Counted from the stretch's first letter, positions 1-6,221 are shown. The stretch is 6,221 nucleotides of DNA from a bacterium (GCA_021807065.1 JAKAPO010000152.1:1-6221), one strand, 5' to 3'. The notes: generated by a model not told the origin, from the sequence alone. Program-made: numbers and translations.

Positions 1-32
1 AAGATCCGTTAGAGCCTGCCACCCACGAACGC

Positions 33-1550
33 CTAGCGGCCGGCGAGCACCGATGCGTACCAGTTTTCGAGGTCCGTATGGTACTGGGCGAGCGCGCTCG
101 CGTGTAAGTAGATCATGTGTCCGGAATCGTAGAAACCGTAGGTGATGTGCGACTGCAGCGGCGGTTTGAGATTCAGGTGGTTGAGGGTGTAGACCGTCGC
201 GAGCCATGGTGTAGCGAAGTCGTAGTAGCCGTTCGCCGAGAAGACACGTAGATCCGGATTGTAGGTCATGGCGTTCGCGAGGTCGGTTGCGGTATTCAAT
301 ACGGGTTGACCGTCGTGGTGCCAGTTCCATCCGCCGTCGGCACGAATGATATTGTAGGCGAGCACGCGGTACGTCAGCGGCGAATGGTACCCGAGAACGT
401 GTTGGATGTAGTAGTTGTTGGATGCGGTGAACGCCGAGTCGATCGCAGCGTCGGTCGGATCCCACTGCGGATAGCTCGCCGCGCTGTCGAGGACGTAGCT
501 TTCGTAGCGTGAGTCGTAGCGACCGATGATCTGTCCTTCTCCGCGCTTCAGCTGTGCCAAGAACTTCTCGTAGGGAACCCGCAGGTTCGACAGCCGGATA
601 TAATTCTCGGAGAGGCCGGTAAAACGATGGAGCTGAGCGACGACGTCGTTGAACGCGCCTCGCGATAGTCGCGCGCCCTGCGCGAGCGCGTTCAGATATT
701 CACCCATCGCGAAGTTCCGCGAAGCGTCGACCGCGCTGCGGAGATCGCCGAGCGAAGCCGGGAGCTTGTGATGGTACCAGGCGGCGGCAGTTTCCGTCGG
801 AAGGTAGAGCACGTACGACCAGTCGCCACCAGCCTGCGGGCTGCTGCTCCCAAACGTCGTTCCACCGTAGAGCGCCATATCGAGAATCGACGATTGTAGA
901 ACGACGCCGTTGATACCGATGCCCTCGTTCTGCAAATAGTTGACCAGCATCGCCGAGCGCGGCGTGCCGTACGACTCGCCGAAAAGGAACTTCGGTGAGT
1001 TCCATCGCCCGAACTTGGTCACGTAGCGGTCGATGAACTGGGCGAACGACTTGACGTCGGCGTCGGCTCCGAAGAAATCTTTCGGCTTTCCGACGCCGTT
1101 GATGCGGCTGTAGCCGCTGTCGCACATGTCGATGAAGACTTCGTCGGTGCGGTCGAGCAGGCTGTACGGATTGTCCGTAATGAGATGATACGGCGGCGGA
1201 CCGGTCATTTGACCGTCCGCGACCCCGACGCGTACCGGGGCGAACGAGCCCATGCGCAGCCACACCGTCGAACTTCCGGGGCCGCCGTTGTAGATAAAGG
1301 TTACCGGACGTGAAGACGGATCGGCTCCGTCGAGCGTGAACGCCGTGTAGAACATGCTACACGTCGGCCTGTCCTGATCGTCCGTCAGCTCGATGGTTCC
1401 CGCGCGCGCGGTATAGGCAAGCGTGCGGCCGTCGAGCAGGATCGTGTGCTGCGTCACCGCGTCGGGCGTGATTACGGGTTGCGGCCGCGGCGCGGGTGCG
1501 GCGCCGAACAGCACCGCTATCATCGCGATCGATACGAACCTCTTCATCAT
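33..1550 (-). CDS. Exported S10 serine carboxypeptidase (second of a tandem pair)
   Basis: 505 residues. Peptidase family S10 (carboxypeptidase Y / cathepsin A type) removes C-terminal amino acids from peptides, usually at acidic pH. The N-terminus (MMKRF, then a hydrophobic stretch to about residue 18, then APAPRP) looks like a signal peptide, so the enzyme is probably periplasmic or secreted. The family landmarks are in order: NGGPGSS at 88-94 (oxyanion and carboxylate-binding loop), GESYG at 191-195 with nucleophile Ser193, catalytic Asp444 in NGYYDFATP, and His478 in SGHM. The triad is complete. The ATG at 1550 is chosen because the hydrophobic leader begins there and AGGA sits 9 bases upstream; ATG 1547 is an equal alternative. 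The open frame continues upstream to 1994, but that part is antisense-like shadow over the neighbouring paralog. The gene starts 11 bases after the stop of its paralog, so the two are almost certainly co-transcribed. Substrate specificity is unknown. Confidence 0.93.
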   Translation of the reverse strand: MMKRFVSIAMIAVLFGAAPAPRPQPVITPDAVTQHTILLDGRTLAYTARAGTIELTDDQDRPTCSMFYTAFTLDGADPSSRPVTFIYNGGPGSSTVWLRMGSFAPVRVGVADGQMTGPPPYHLITDNPYSLLDRTDEVFIDMCDSGYSRINGVGKPKDFFGADADVKSFAQFIDRYVTKFGRWNSPKFLFGESYGTPRSAMLVNYLQNEGIGINGVVLQSSILDMALYGGTTFGSSSPQAGGDWSYVLYLPTETAAAWYHHKLPASLGDLRSAVDASRNFAMGEYLNALAQGARLSRGAFNDVVAQLHRFTGLSENYIRLSNLRVPYEKFLAQLKRGEGQIIGRYDSRYESYVLDSAASYPQWDPTDAAIDSAFTASNNYYIQHVLGYHSPLTYRVLAYNIIRADGGWNWHHDGQPVLNTATDLANAMTYNPDLRVFSANGYYDFATPWLATVYTLNHLNLKPPLQSHITYGFYDSGHMIYLHASALAQYHTDLENWYASVLAGR

Positions 1551-1559
1551 CGTCACCGT

Positions 1560-1563
1560 TCCT
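1560..1563 (-). promoter_or_regulatory. Ribosome binding site of the downstream S10 peptidase
   Basis: AGGA on the minus strand overlaps the TAG stop codon of the upstream peptidase and lies 9 bases before the ATG at 1550. It supports the choice of that start and suggests coupled translation of the two paralogs. Confidence 0.55.
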
Positions 1564-3061
1564 ATCGGACCGAAAGCACGCGCGAGTACCAACGCTCCAG
1601 ATCGGCGTGATACCGTGCAAGCGAGGGAACGTTCAGGTAGATCATGTGTCCCGACGGATAGAAACCGTAGGTGATGTGACTCTGGATCGCGGGCGCCAAG
1701 TTCAAATGGTTCAGCGTGTACACGGTAGCGTAGAACGGCGTTGCAAAATCGTAGTAGCCGTTGGCGGAAAAAACGCGTAAGTTCTTGTTGTAGGTCATCG
1801 CCTGCGCGAGATCGACCGCGACGTTGGTCACCTCGGAGCCGTTGTGCTTCCAATCCCAACCACCATTTCGCGCGATGATGTTGTAAACACTGCTCCGATA
1901 GAGGAGTGGCGTGTTGTAATGGAGGTCCTGGCGCAGGTACTCGTTCACCGCCGTCGTGAACGGTGCGTCGATCGCCGCATCGGTCGGATCCCACTCGGGC
2001 ATCTCCGACGTGCGGTCCAACGCAAACGTCCAGTAGCGAGAGTCGAGTCGCCCGACGATCTTGCCGCGTTCGCGAAGCAGCTCGGTTTCGAAACGCCAGT
2101 ATGGAATACGAAGATTCGAGTTGCGAATGTACTGCTCCGAGAGGCCGGTATAGTAATGCAGCTTAGCGACTACGTCGTCGTACGAACTCGCCGGCAGCGC
2201 CGCGCCCTGCGCGAGCGCATCGAGATACTCGGTCGAAGCAAAGTGCTCCGCAGCCGCCGCAAACGATTGCAGGCTGCCGCGATAGGAAACAGCGTGATGG
2301 TACCACGCGGTCGCAGCTTCAGTCGGTAGATAGAGGACGAAAAGCCAGTCGCCGCCGCCGATGCCGGTTGGCTCGAACTCCCAATCGAGCGCGAAACTCA
2401 GGATCGTCGATTGTAGGACGACCCCGTTAACGGTGATTCCGCCGCTCTCGAGGTAGGCGGCGAGCGCAGCCGACCGCGTCGTCCCATACGACTCGCCGAA
2501 CAAAAACTTGGGTGAATTCCAGCGCCGAAACGCGGTAACGTAACGTTCGATGAATTGTCCGAACGCTTGCACGTCCTTGTCGACACCGAAGAAATCTTTC
2601 GGCTTCCCAACGCCGATGATTCTTCCAAAACCGCTGTCGGGCATATCGACGAAGACCAAGTCCGTCCGGTCGAGCAACGAATACGGGTTGTCGACGATAC
2701 GATACGGCGGTCCCGCAGTTTCCGTGCCGTTGGAATTCGTGACGATGCGCTTGGGCCCGATCGATCCCATGTGCAGCCACATCGTCGAGCTACCCGGTCC
2801 GCCGTTGTACAGAAACGTTACCGGACGCGTGTTGGGATTCGCGCCGTCGAGCGTGTACGCTACGTAGAACATGCGGCACGTCGGCCGGTGCTCTTGGTCG
2901 CGTAGCGTTATGGTACCGGCACGCGCCGTATAGGCATAGGTTCGTCCACCGAGCACGATCGCATGGTGCGTGACCGCGTCGGGAATGGCAGGCGGTTCGG
3001 GCGGGCGCGGCGCGACCCCAAGGGTGAACGCAGCGATGAGTACGACGGCCCAGGCTCTCAT
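1562..3061 (-). CDS. Exported S10 serine carboxypeptidase (first of a tandem pair)
   Basis: 499 residues, paralogous along its length to the next gene downstream. It has the same S10 layout: a short signal-peptide-like N-terminus (MRAWAVVLIAAFTLGVAP, plausible cleavage after GVA), NGGPGSS at 86-92, GESYG at 189-193 with nucleophile Ser191, Asp438 in NGYYDFATP, and His472 in SGHM. In known S10 enzymes the Asn of NGGPG and the Glu of GESYG help bind the substrate C-terminal carboxylate; both are present (Asn86, Glu190). An exported carboxypeptidase acting on peptides is therefore expected. The ATG at 3061 is the only reasonable start: no ATG, GTG or TTG occurs in frame in the preceding 60 bases, and the hydrophobic leader starts there. 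No good Shine-Dalgarno sequence is visible. It follows the PadR gene by 68 bases on the same strand. The only cysteine is Cys62. The loop at about 221-238 differs strongly from the paralog and may affect specificity. Confidence 0.94.
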   Translation of the reverse strand: MRAWAVVLIAAFTLGVAPRPPEPPAIPDAVTHHAIVLGGRTYAYTARAGTITLRDQEHRPTCRMFYVAYTLDGANPNTRPVTFLYNGGPGSSTMWLHMGSIGPKRIVTNSNGTETAGPPYRIVDNPYSLLDRTDLVFVDMPDSGFGRIIGVGKPKDFFGVDKDVQAFGQFIERYVTAFRRWNSPKFLFGESYGTTRSAALAAYLESGGITVNGVVLQSTILSFALDWEFEPTGIGGGDWLFVLYLPTEAATAWYHHAVSYRGSLQSFAAAAEHFASTEYLDALAQGAALPASSYDDVVAKLHYYTGLSEQYIRNSNLRIPYWRFETELLRERGKIVGRLDSRYWTFALDRTSEMPEWDPTDAAIDAPFTTAVNEYLRQDLHYNTPLLYRSSVYNIIARNGGWDWKHNGSEVTNVAVDLAQAMTYNKNLRVFSANGYYDFATPFYATVYTLNHLNLAPAIQSHITYGFYPSGHMIYLNVPSLARYHADLERWYSRVLSVR

Positions 3062-3129
3062 TTCGGGAGTCGGGATTGTCGCTGTGGACGCCGCACCCCT
3101 GCGTTCGCTACTGTGCCTTTTTGTCGACC

Positions 3130-3576
3130 TTAGTTGTAGAGTGCCTTGCGAAGGCGTCCTACCGCGCTTTCGATGGTTTCGAGGTAAGGATTCATCGCTT
3201 TCTTGATGCGATCCAGCCGTTCCAGCCCGGCGGGCGTGATCGCATAGATACGCCGAGACCGCTTGGTCGGATGATCCCAGCTTGCGCTCACGAAACCGCG
3301 TTCCTCGAGGCGGCGCAACAGCGGATAGATCTTGTTCGTGTTCACCGCGATCAGGTCACCGCACAGCTGGTCGATGCGCTGCATCAATCCGTATCCGTGG
3401 TCGGCCTGCTCTTCCAAGAGATGCAGCAAGAGCGCCGGGAAGATCGTCTTGCTCTTGATTGGGCCCCTCAGAATCTCGTCGACCGGGTGCACCTCGTGCG
3501 GGTGCACGGTTCCCAGGCGAACGTTAAGCATGGGCATAGGCTGCGGTTTCGTAGGCACGGTCGATCTCGTTTGCAT
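3130..3576 (-). CDS. PadR-family transcriptional regulator
   Basis: 148 residues from the ATG at 3576. PadR proteins are dimeric winged-helix DNA-binding repressors, commonly autoregulated and controlling adjacent genes. Visible family features: the helical region at 40-70 with HGYGL (60-64), the recognition region NTNKIYPLLRRLEERGFV (79-96), the wing with RRIYAITPAG (108-117), and a short C-terminal helix to 147, which fits the small PadR class. The start is uncertain. ATG 3576 has GGAG 7 bases upstream and gives a 53-base overlap with the acyl-CoA ligase gene; ATG 3537 (135 residues) or ATG 3531 (133 residues) would give overlaps of 14 or 8 bases but show no Shine-Dalgarno sequence. Even the shortest form has an unusual lead before the domain containing VHPHEVHP. 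Position directly before the two peptidase genes suggests it may regulate them. The ligand is unknown, and no PadR-type operator was recognised. Confidence 0.92.
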   Translation of the reverse strand: MQTRSTVPTKPQPMPMLNVRLGTVHPHEVHPVDEILRGPIKSKTIFPALLLHLLEEQADHGYGLMQRIDQLCGDLIAVNTNKIYPLLRRLEERGFVSASWDHPTKRSRRIYAITPAGLERLDRIKKAMNPYLETIESAVGRLRKALYN

Positions 3577-5287
3577 ACTGTTGCTCCACTACACGCCGTT
3601 TGATTTTCATCGCCGGCGAGAGATGGCCGCTCTCGACGGTAAACTCTCGCGGGATGATGATGATCTTGCGGACTTGTTCGAACGTCGCGAGGTCCGCGGT
3701 CTGCTTCTCGACCTCGGCGGTGAGAAAGCGCTGGACGTCGTCGCGCGATGCCAACTGCTCCGCGCTCAGATTCGGGGCGAGCGCGAGCGCTCTCTTGGCG
3801 AGTTCCCAGTTGACGTTGATCAACGCGATCGGATGCGGACGGCCGGCCCCGACGACCATCGCCTGCGTCACGTAGATCGATCTCCTGATTGCCGACTCGA
3901 TGCGCGCCGGCGAAATCCACTTGCCGCCAGCGGTCTTGAAAACTTCCTTCTTGCGATCGGTGATGTAGAGAAAGCCTTTCTCGAGCCGGCCGACGTCGCC
4001 GGTGTGCAGCCAGCCGTCTTGGACGGCGGCGGCCGTCGCTTCGTCGTCTCGGTAGTAGCCTTTCATGACGTTGCGCCCACGTACGAGCACTTCACCATCC
4101 TCGGCGATCGCGATCTCGACGCCGGGAATCGGCTTGCCGACCGCGCCGTAGCGGTTTGCGGAAAAACGGCTGACCGTGGCGACCGGCGAGGTTTCGGTAA
4201 GCCCATAGCCCTGCATGATCGGCAAACCCATGCCGAGGAACGTCATCGCGGTGTCGACGTGCAGCGGTGCGCTGCCGCTGGTCAAGAACTTGACGCGGTC
4301 GAGCCCCAACCGCTTACGGATCTTGTTCAACACCAACCCTTTCGCCAGCGCGTATCGCAACGGGAGCCCGAATCGGGCACCGCTCCCGAACGTGCGCGCG
4401 TACGCGTAGTTACGCCCGATGCGTAACGCCCACGGTACGAGTTTCGCCTGCAAACCACCGTACGCGAAGGAGGTGGACATGACGCCGGCGAGCACGCGGT
4501 CGAAAATGCGCGGAACGGCCGTCATCGACATCGGTCGCACGTCCTGCAAATCGTGAAGCAATTCGGCTGGATCGTGCGTGATGTAATAGTGCACGCCGCC
4601 GAGCAGATAGATGTAGACGATCGTATGTTCGTAGATGTGCGAGTACGGGAGGACGGAGAGCGTGACGTCACCCTTCTTGATGCCGACAAAACCGTACGCA
4701 TACGAGGTTTGGGCGTCGAACGCGACGTTGTCGTGCGAGAGCATCACGCCTTTGGGATCTCCGGTCGTTCCGGAAGTATAGATGAGGACGGCAAGGTCGT
4801 CGGGCTTCGCGCTCGTCGTCGCTCGCGCAAGCGACGCTCCGCCGCTTTCGAAATTCTGCAGCGAGCCTTCGTCTTGGCCGCTCATGACGATCGCACGCGG
4901 CAGGTGACTGACGCCGCGCAACCGATCTAAACCTTGCGGCGTATCGACGAAAACGAGCTTCGATCCGGAATGCGCCAGGATATAGCCGGTTTGATCGAGC
5001 GCTTGCGTCGGATAGATCGGTACGACGACGCATCCGGCAAAAAGCGTCCCGAACGCGCAGACGATCCAGTCGATGCAGTTGTGCGAGATCAGGGCGACGC
5101 GATCGCCTTGCTCGAGTCCCGCCCCGCGCAGCGCCGCAGCGACGTTTTCGGCGCGCGCCAACAGCGCGCCGCTGGACAGCGGCGTCCACTTCCCATCGAC
5201 GCGCTCGATCAACACGCCGTCGCGTGGCCGTGCGAGCGCTCCGCGAATGAGTTGCGGAAGCGTCTGCTTGGGAGGCAGTTGCGCCAT
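3524..5287 (-). CDS. Long-chain fatty acid-CoA ligase (AMP-forming)
   Basis: 587 residues, the usual length for the FAA1/FadD15-like long-chain acyl-CoA synthetases of the adenylate-forming superfamily. It would activate a fatty acid with ATP to acyl-AMP and then acyl-CoA in the cytoplasm, feeding lipid synthesis or beta-oxidation. Motifs, numbered from the chosen start: the phosphate-binding loop YTSGTTGDPKG (170-180), LPYSHIYEH (213-221), YGLTETSP (361-368), GWLHTGD (425-431) with the ATP-ribose Asp431, the hinge region ITDRKKEVFKTAGGKW (442-457), and the C-terminal LSPAMKIKRR with the likely catalytic Lys561. All are intact. ATG 5287 is preferred over ATG 5302 because the five extra codons (ATG ATA TTT TTA CCA) are AT-rich, unlike the rest of the gene; neither start has a Shine-Dalgarno sequence. 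The 3' end overlaps padR. Chain-length preference cannot be read from the sequence, and a specialised carboxylic acid substrate is possible. Confidence 0.93.
   Translation of the reverse strand: MAQLPPKQTLPQLIRGALARPRDGVLIERVDGKWTPLSSGALLARAENVAAALRGAGLEQGDRVALISHNCIDWIVCAFGTLFAGCVVVPIYPTQALDQTGYILAHSGSKLVFVDTPQGLDRLRGVSHLPRAIVMSGQDEGSLQNFESGGASLARATTSAKPDDLAVLIYTSGTTGDPKGVMLSHDNVAFDAQTSYAYGFVGIKKGDVTLSVLPYSHIYEHTIVYIYLLGGVHYYITHDPAELLHDLQDVRPMSMTAVPRIFDRVLAGVMSTSFAYGGLQAKLVPWALRIGRNYAYARTFGSGARFGLPLRYALAKGLVLNKIRKRLGLDRVKFLTSGSAPLHVDTAMTFLGMGLPIMQGYGLTETSPVATVSRFSANRYGAVGKPIPGVEIAIAEDGEVLVRGRNVMKGYYRDDEATAAAVQDGWLHTGDVGRLEKGFLYITDRKKEVFKTAGGKWISPARIESAIRRSIYVTQAMVVGAGRPHPIALINVNWELAKRALALAPNLSAEQLASRDDVQRFLTAEVEKQTADLATFEQVRKIIIIPREFTVESGHLSPAMKIKRRVVEQQYANEIDRAYETAAYAHA
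3584..3587 (-). promoter_or_regulatory. Candidate ribosome binding site of padR
   Basis: GGAG on the minus strand lies 7 bases before the ATG at 3576, inside the ligase coding sequence. It favours the long PadR form, but these bases also encode ligase residues (Val-Glu-Gln-Gln), so the match may be chance. Confidence 0.4.
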
Positions 5288-5327
5288 TGGTAAAAATATC
5301 ATTTGGCGGAAACTACCGGAACACCCG

Positions 5328-5355
5328 CTAGGCTTTTGGGAAAGCTAGGACCTAG
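5328..5355. repeat. CTAG-containing inverted repeats between ComEA-like gene and ligase
   Basis: Two overlapping symmetric elements lie in the short spacer. An imperfect hairpin at 5328-5348 pairs CTAG-G-CTTT with AAAGCTAG (one bulged base, 4-base loop), and a perfect 5+5 palindrome CTAGG-A-CCTAG at 5345-5355 covers the TAG stop of the ComEA-like gene. The stem is neither GC-rich nor followed by a T-run on either strand, so it is not a canonical intrinsic terminator. Its function is unknown. Confidence 0.45.
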
Positions 5356-5612
5356 AGGGTAAGGTATCGCCTAGCCCGCTCGAGCCGCGAGACGCTCATT
5401 CCGTCGACGTCGAGCAGCCGATCGAGCGACGTATAGGCACCCTCGCTTTGCCGCAGCAGGACGATGCGGGAGGCAAGCGCCGGGCCGATTCCCGGCACTC
5501 GGCGGAGCAGCGCACCGTCATCGCGGTTGACGCTGACCGTTCCCAAGAAGGTATGCCGTCTGCTTCGGCGCCTGCCGCTGCGGCGAATCGGCCGGCAACG
5601 CGGGCCCCGCAC
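5352..5612 (-). CDS. Intact C-terminal open frame of the ComEA-like gene (HhH domain)
   Basis: This is the longest single-frame piece holding the recognisable domain, 86 codons from a GTG at 5612. Only about the last 60 residues (from GTVSVNRDD) resemble ComEA. The first 25 residues are an arginine-rich run that looks like out-of-frame translation of the linker. If the frameshifts are genuine, an HhH-only protein without membrane anchor might still be made, but no ribosome binding site supports the GTG start. It is listed separately because an automated gene caller would likely report this span. Confidence 0.45.
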   Translation of the reverse strand: MRGPRCRPIRRSGRRRSRRHTFLGTVSVNRDDGALLRRVPGIGPALASRIVLLRQSEGAYTSLDRLLDVDGMSVSRLERARRYLTL

Positions 5613-5785
5613 TCTTCGCCGCCTGCGTCTCGTTCGCGGTGGACGCCACCCGTCGCCGTGTGCGAGGGTGGAGCGGCCGCGGTCGCGGCCGTCCCGGCGA
5701 GCAGCTGAGGCGGGCGGGGTGTTGGATGGAAGATGGCGAGCGCGGCCAGTACGAGTCCTGCGGTCACCGCAATGTAACGCAACAT
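5352..5785 (-). pseudogene. ComEA-like helix-hairpin-helix protein, apparently frameshifted twice
   Basis: Short ComEA-type proteins are membrane-anchored DNA-binding proteins of natural transformation. Three consecutive pieces lie in three frames. The first, from ATG 5785, encodes MLRYIAVTAGLVLAALAIFH, a single membrane anchor, then a Pro/Ala-rich stretch. The second (about 5649-5542) encodes an Ala/Ser/Pro/Gln/Lys-rich linker; 31 of its 36 codons end in G or C, against 22 and 24 in the other two frames. The third (to the TAG at 5352) encodes VSVNRDDGALLRRVPGIG and a second hairpin (DVDGMSVSRL), the tandem HhH domain. Removing one G from each of two GGG runs (plus-strand CCC at 5649-5651 and 5542-5544) joins all three into one protein of roughly 144 residues. 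Either this is a decaying gene or the sequence has two single-base errors. It lies upstream of the ligase on the same strand and diverges from leuS. Confidence 0.72.
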
Positions 5786-5838
5786 ACGCCGTCTTTCACG
5801 ACAGCGCTGCGCGATGGCTAGGGGAACCTCTGAAGGGT

Positions 5839-5855
5839 CGCGCTCGCCGAGCGCG
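5839..5855. other. Perfect hairpin in the leuS leader
   Basis: CGCGCTC and GAGCGCG form a perfect 7-base-pair GC-rich stem with a GCC loop, ending 12 bases before the leuS ATG and just before the putative ribosome binding site (GAAGG, 5860-5864). There is no T-run, so it does not look like a terminator. It could modulate leuS translation or act as an operator in the divergent spacer, or be chance in GC-rich DNA. Confidence 0.4.
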
Positions 5856-5867
5856 ATACGAAGGCGT

Positions 5868-6221
5868 ATGCCCGAGGCGTATGATTTTCGCGCGGTCGAG
5901 CGCAAGTGGCAGGAGCGCTGGGAACGCGAGCACACGTTTGCGGCGCCGCCGCCTAGCCGGCGTCCGAAATACTACGTGCTGGAGATGCTCCCGTACCCGT
6001 CGGGCGATTTGCACATCGGGCACGCCAAGAACTACACGCTCGGCGACGCGATCGCGCGCATGATGCGCATGCTCGGCTACAACGTGCTGCATCCCATGGG
6101 ATGGGACGCCTTCGGCCTGCCGGCGGAGAACGCGGCGATCGAGCGCGGCATCGACCCAGCGACGTGGACGCGCACCAACATTGCAAACATGCAGCGCCAA
6201 GTAAGGCTCATGGGAACGGGC
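5868..6221 (+). CDS. leuS: Leucyl-tRNA synthetase, N-terminal part (cut by window edge)
   Basis: 118 residues of a class I aminoacyl-tRNA synthetase that charges tRNA-Leu with leucine in the cytoplasm; the full enzyme is usually around 800-900 residues, so most of it lies beyond the window. Diagnostic features: the N-terminal segment with ERKWQERWE (11-19), then YVLEMLPYPSGDLHIGHAKN, containing the HIGH nucleotide-binding signature at 49-52. Next comes HPMGWDAFGLPAENAA (75-90), typical of LeuRS rather than Ile- or ValRS, and the NIANMQRQ segment (104-111). The ATG at 5868 is chosen because no earlier in-frame start is near and GAAGG (5860-5864) lies just upstream, though the 3-base spacing is short. 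A second ATG at 5881 is out of frame. The frame stays open to the last base. The gene is transcribed away from the minus-strand cluster across an 82-base spacer. Confidence 0.97.
   Translation, partial: MPEAYDFRAVERKWQERWEREHTFAAPPPSRRPKYYVLEMLPYPSGDLHIGHAKNYTLGDAIARMMRMLGYNVLHPMGWDAFGLPAENAAIERGIDPATWTRTNIANMQRQVRLMGTG

Larger units (their letters stand above)
33..3061 (-). repeat. Tandem gene duplication of the S10 peptidase
   Basis: The two peptidase genes are direct, adjacent copies separated by 11 bases. Over the last 75 residues I count 56 identical positions and no gaps. At DNA level the copies keep short exact blocks, for example 20 bases at 130-149 and 1659-1678, but synonymous and replacement changes are spread throughout. 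This indicates an old duplication under selection rather than a recent copy or an assembly artefact. Confidence 0.85.

Noticed and set aside
1..32. Terminator after the last peptidase gene
   Set aside because: The 32 bases before the window edge show no stem-loop or T-run; any terminator would lie outside.
1551..1994. N-terminal extension of the downstream S10 peptidase frame (to 653 residues)
   Set aside because: It overlaps the C-terminal half of the other peptidase in another frame, has no recognisable domain, and would bury the signal peptide internally.
3062..3129. Possible promoter or terminator between padR and the first peptidase
   Set aside because: There is no convincing -35/-10 pair, no GC-rich hairpin with a T-run, and only a 6-base GTCGAC palindrome, too short to claim.
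3332..4426. 364-codon plus-strand open frame
   Set aside because: It is antisense to padR and the ligase, both clearly coding by motif; no domain is recognisable, and long antisense frames are expected in high-GC DNA.
5772..5785. ATGT-N6-ACAT inverted repeat resembling a PadR operator
   Set aside because: Described PadR operators have an 8-base spacer; this has 6 and lies over the start codon of the ComEA-like gene, far from padR, so chance is likely.
5786..5935. Upstream extension of the first ComEA-like frame
   Set aside because: It would overlap the leuS start region; the membrane anchor begins naturally at ATG 5785, and the extension has no domain.
5464..6063. 199-codon plus-strand open frame rich in arginine
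   Set aside because: It runs antisense to the ComEA-like gene and out of frame through leuS, and its arginine-rich composition is typical of shadow frames in GC-rich DNA.

Overview
The window is a compact, high-GC bacterial stretch (GC-rich third codon positions, almost no intergenic space). Five genes lie on the minus strand, and one divergent gene runs off the right edge on the plus strand. There are no rRNA, tRNA, CRISPR or insertion-sequence signatures. Lineage cannot be fixed from this sequence. The combination of exported bacterial S10 carboxypeptidases, high GC and dense packing would suit a soil lineage such as Acidobacteriota or Eremiobacterota, but this is a weak inference.

In minus-strand transcription order (right to left) the layout is as follows. 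5785-5352 is a ComEA-like membrane-anchored helix-hairpin-helix protein whose reading frame appears broken twice. 5287-3524 is a long-chain fatty acyl-CoA ligase with all adenylation motifs intact. 3576-3130 is a PadR-family regulator whose start lies inside the 3' end of the ligase gene. 3061-1562 and 1550-33 are two tandem paralogous exported S10 serine carboxypeptidases, 11 bases apart. On the plus strand, 5868-6221 holds the first 118 residues of leucyl-tRNA synthetase (leuS), separated from the ComEA-like gene by an 82-base divergent spacer with a perfect hairpin just upstream of leuS.

The ligase, padR and the two peptidase genes are tightly spaced (overlap, 68 bases, 11 bases) and could form one transcript. 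A reasonable but unproven reading is that PadR controls itself and the peptidase pair, which would digest peptides outside the cytoplasm from the C-terminal end. The ligase and the ComEA-like gene may simply lie upstream. LeuS is a housekeeping gene transcribed away from the cluster.

The points most worth a second look are the double frameshift in the ComEA-like gene, the tandem peptidase pair coupled to a PadR regulator, the deep overlap and unusual N-terminus of PadR, and a cluster of the otherwise rare CTAG tetranucleotide around the ComEA-like stop codon.
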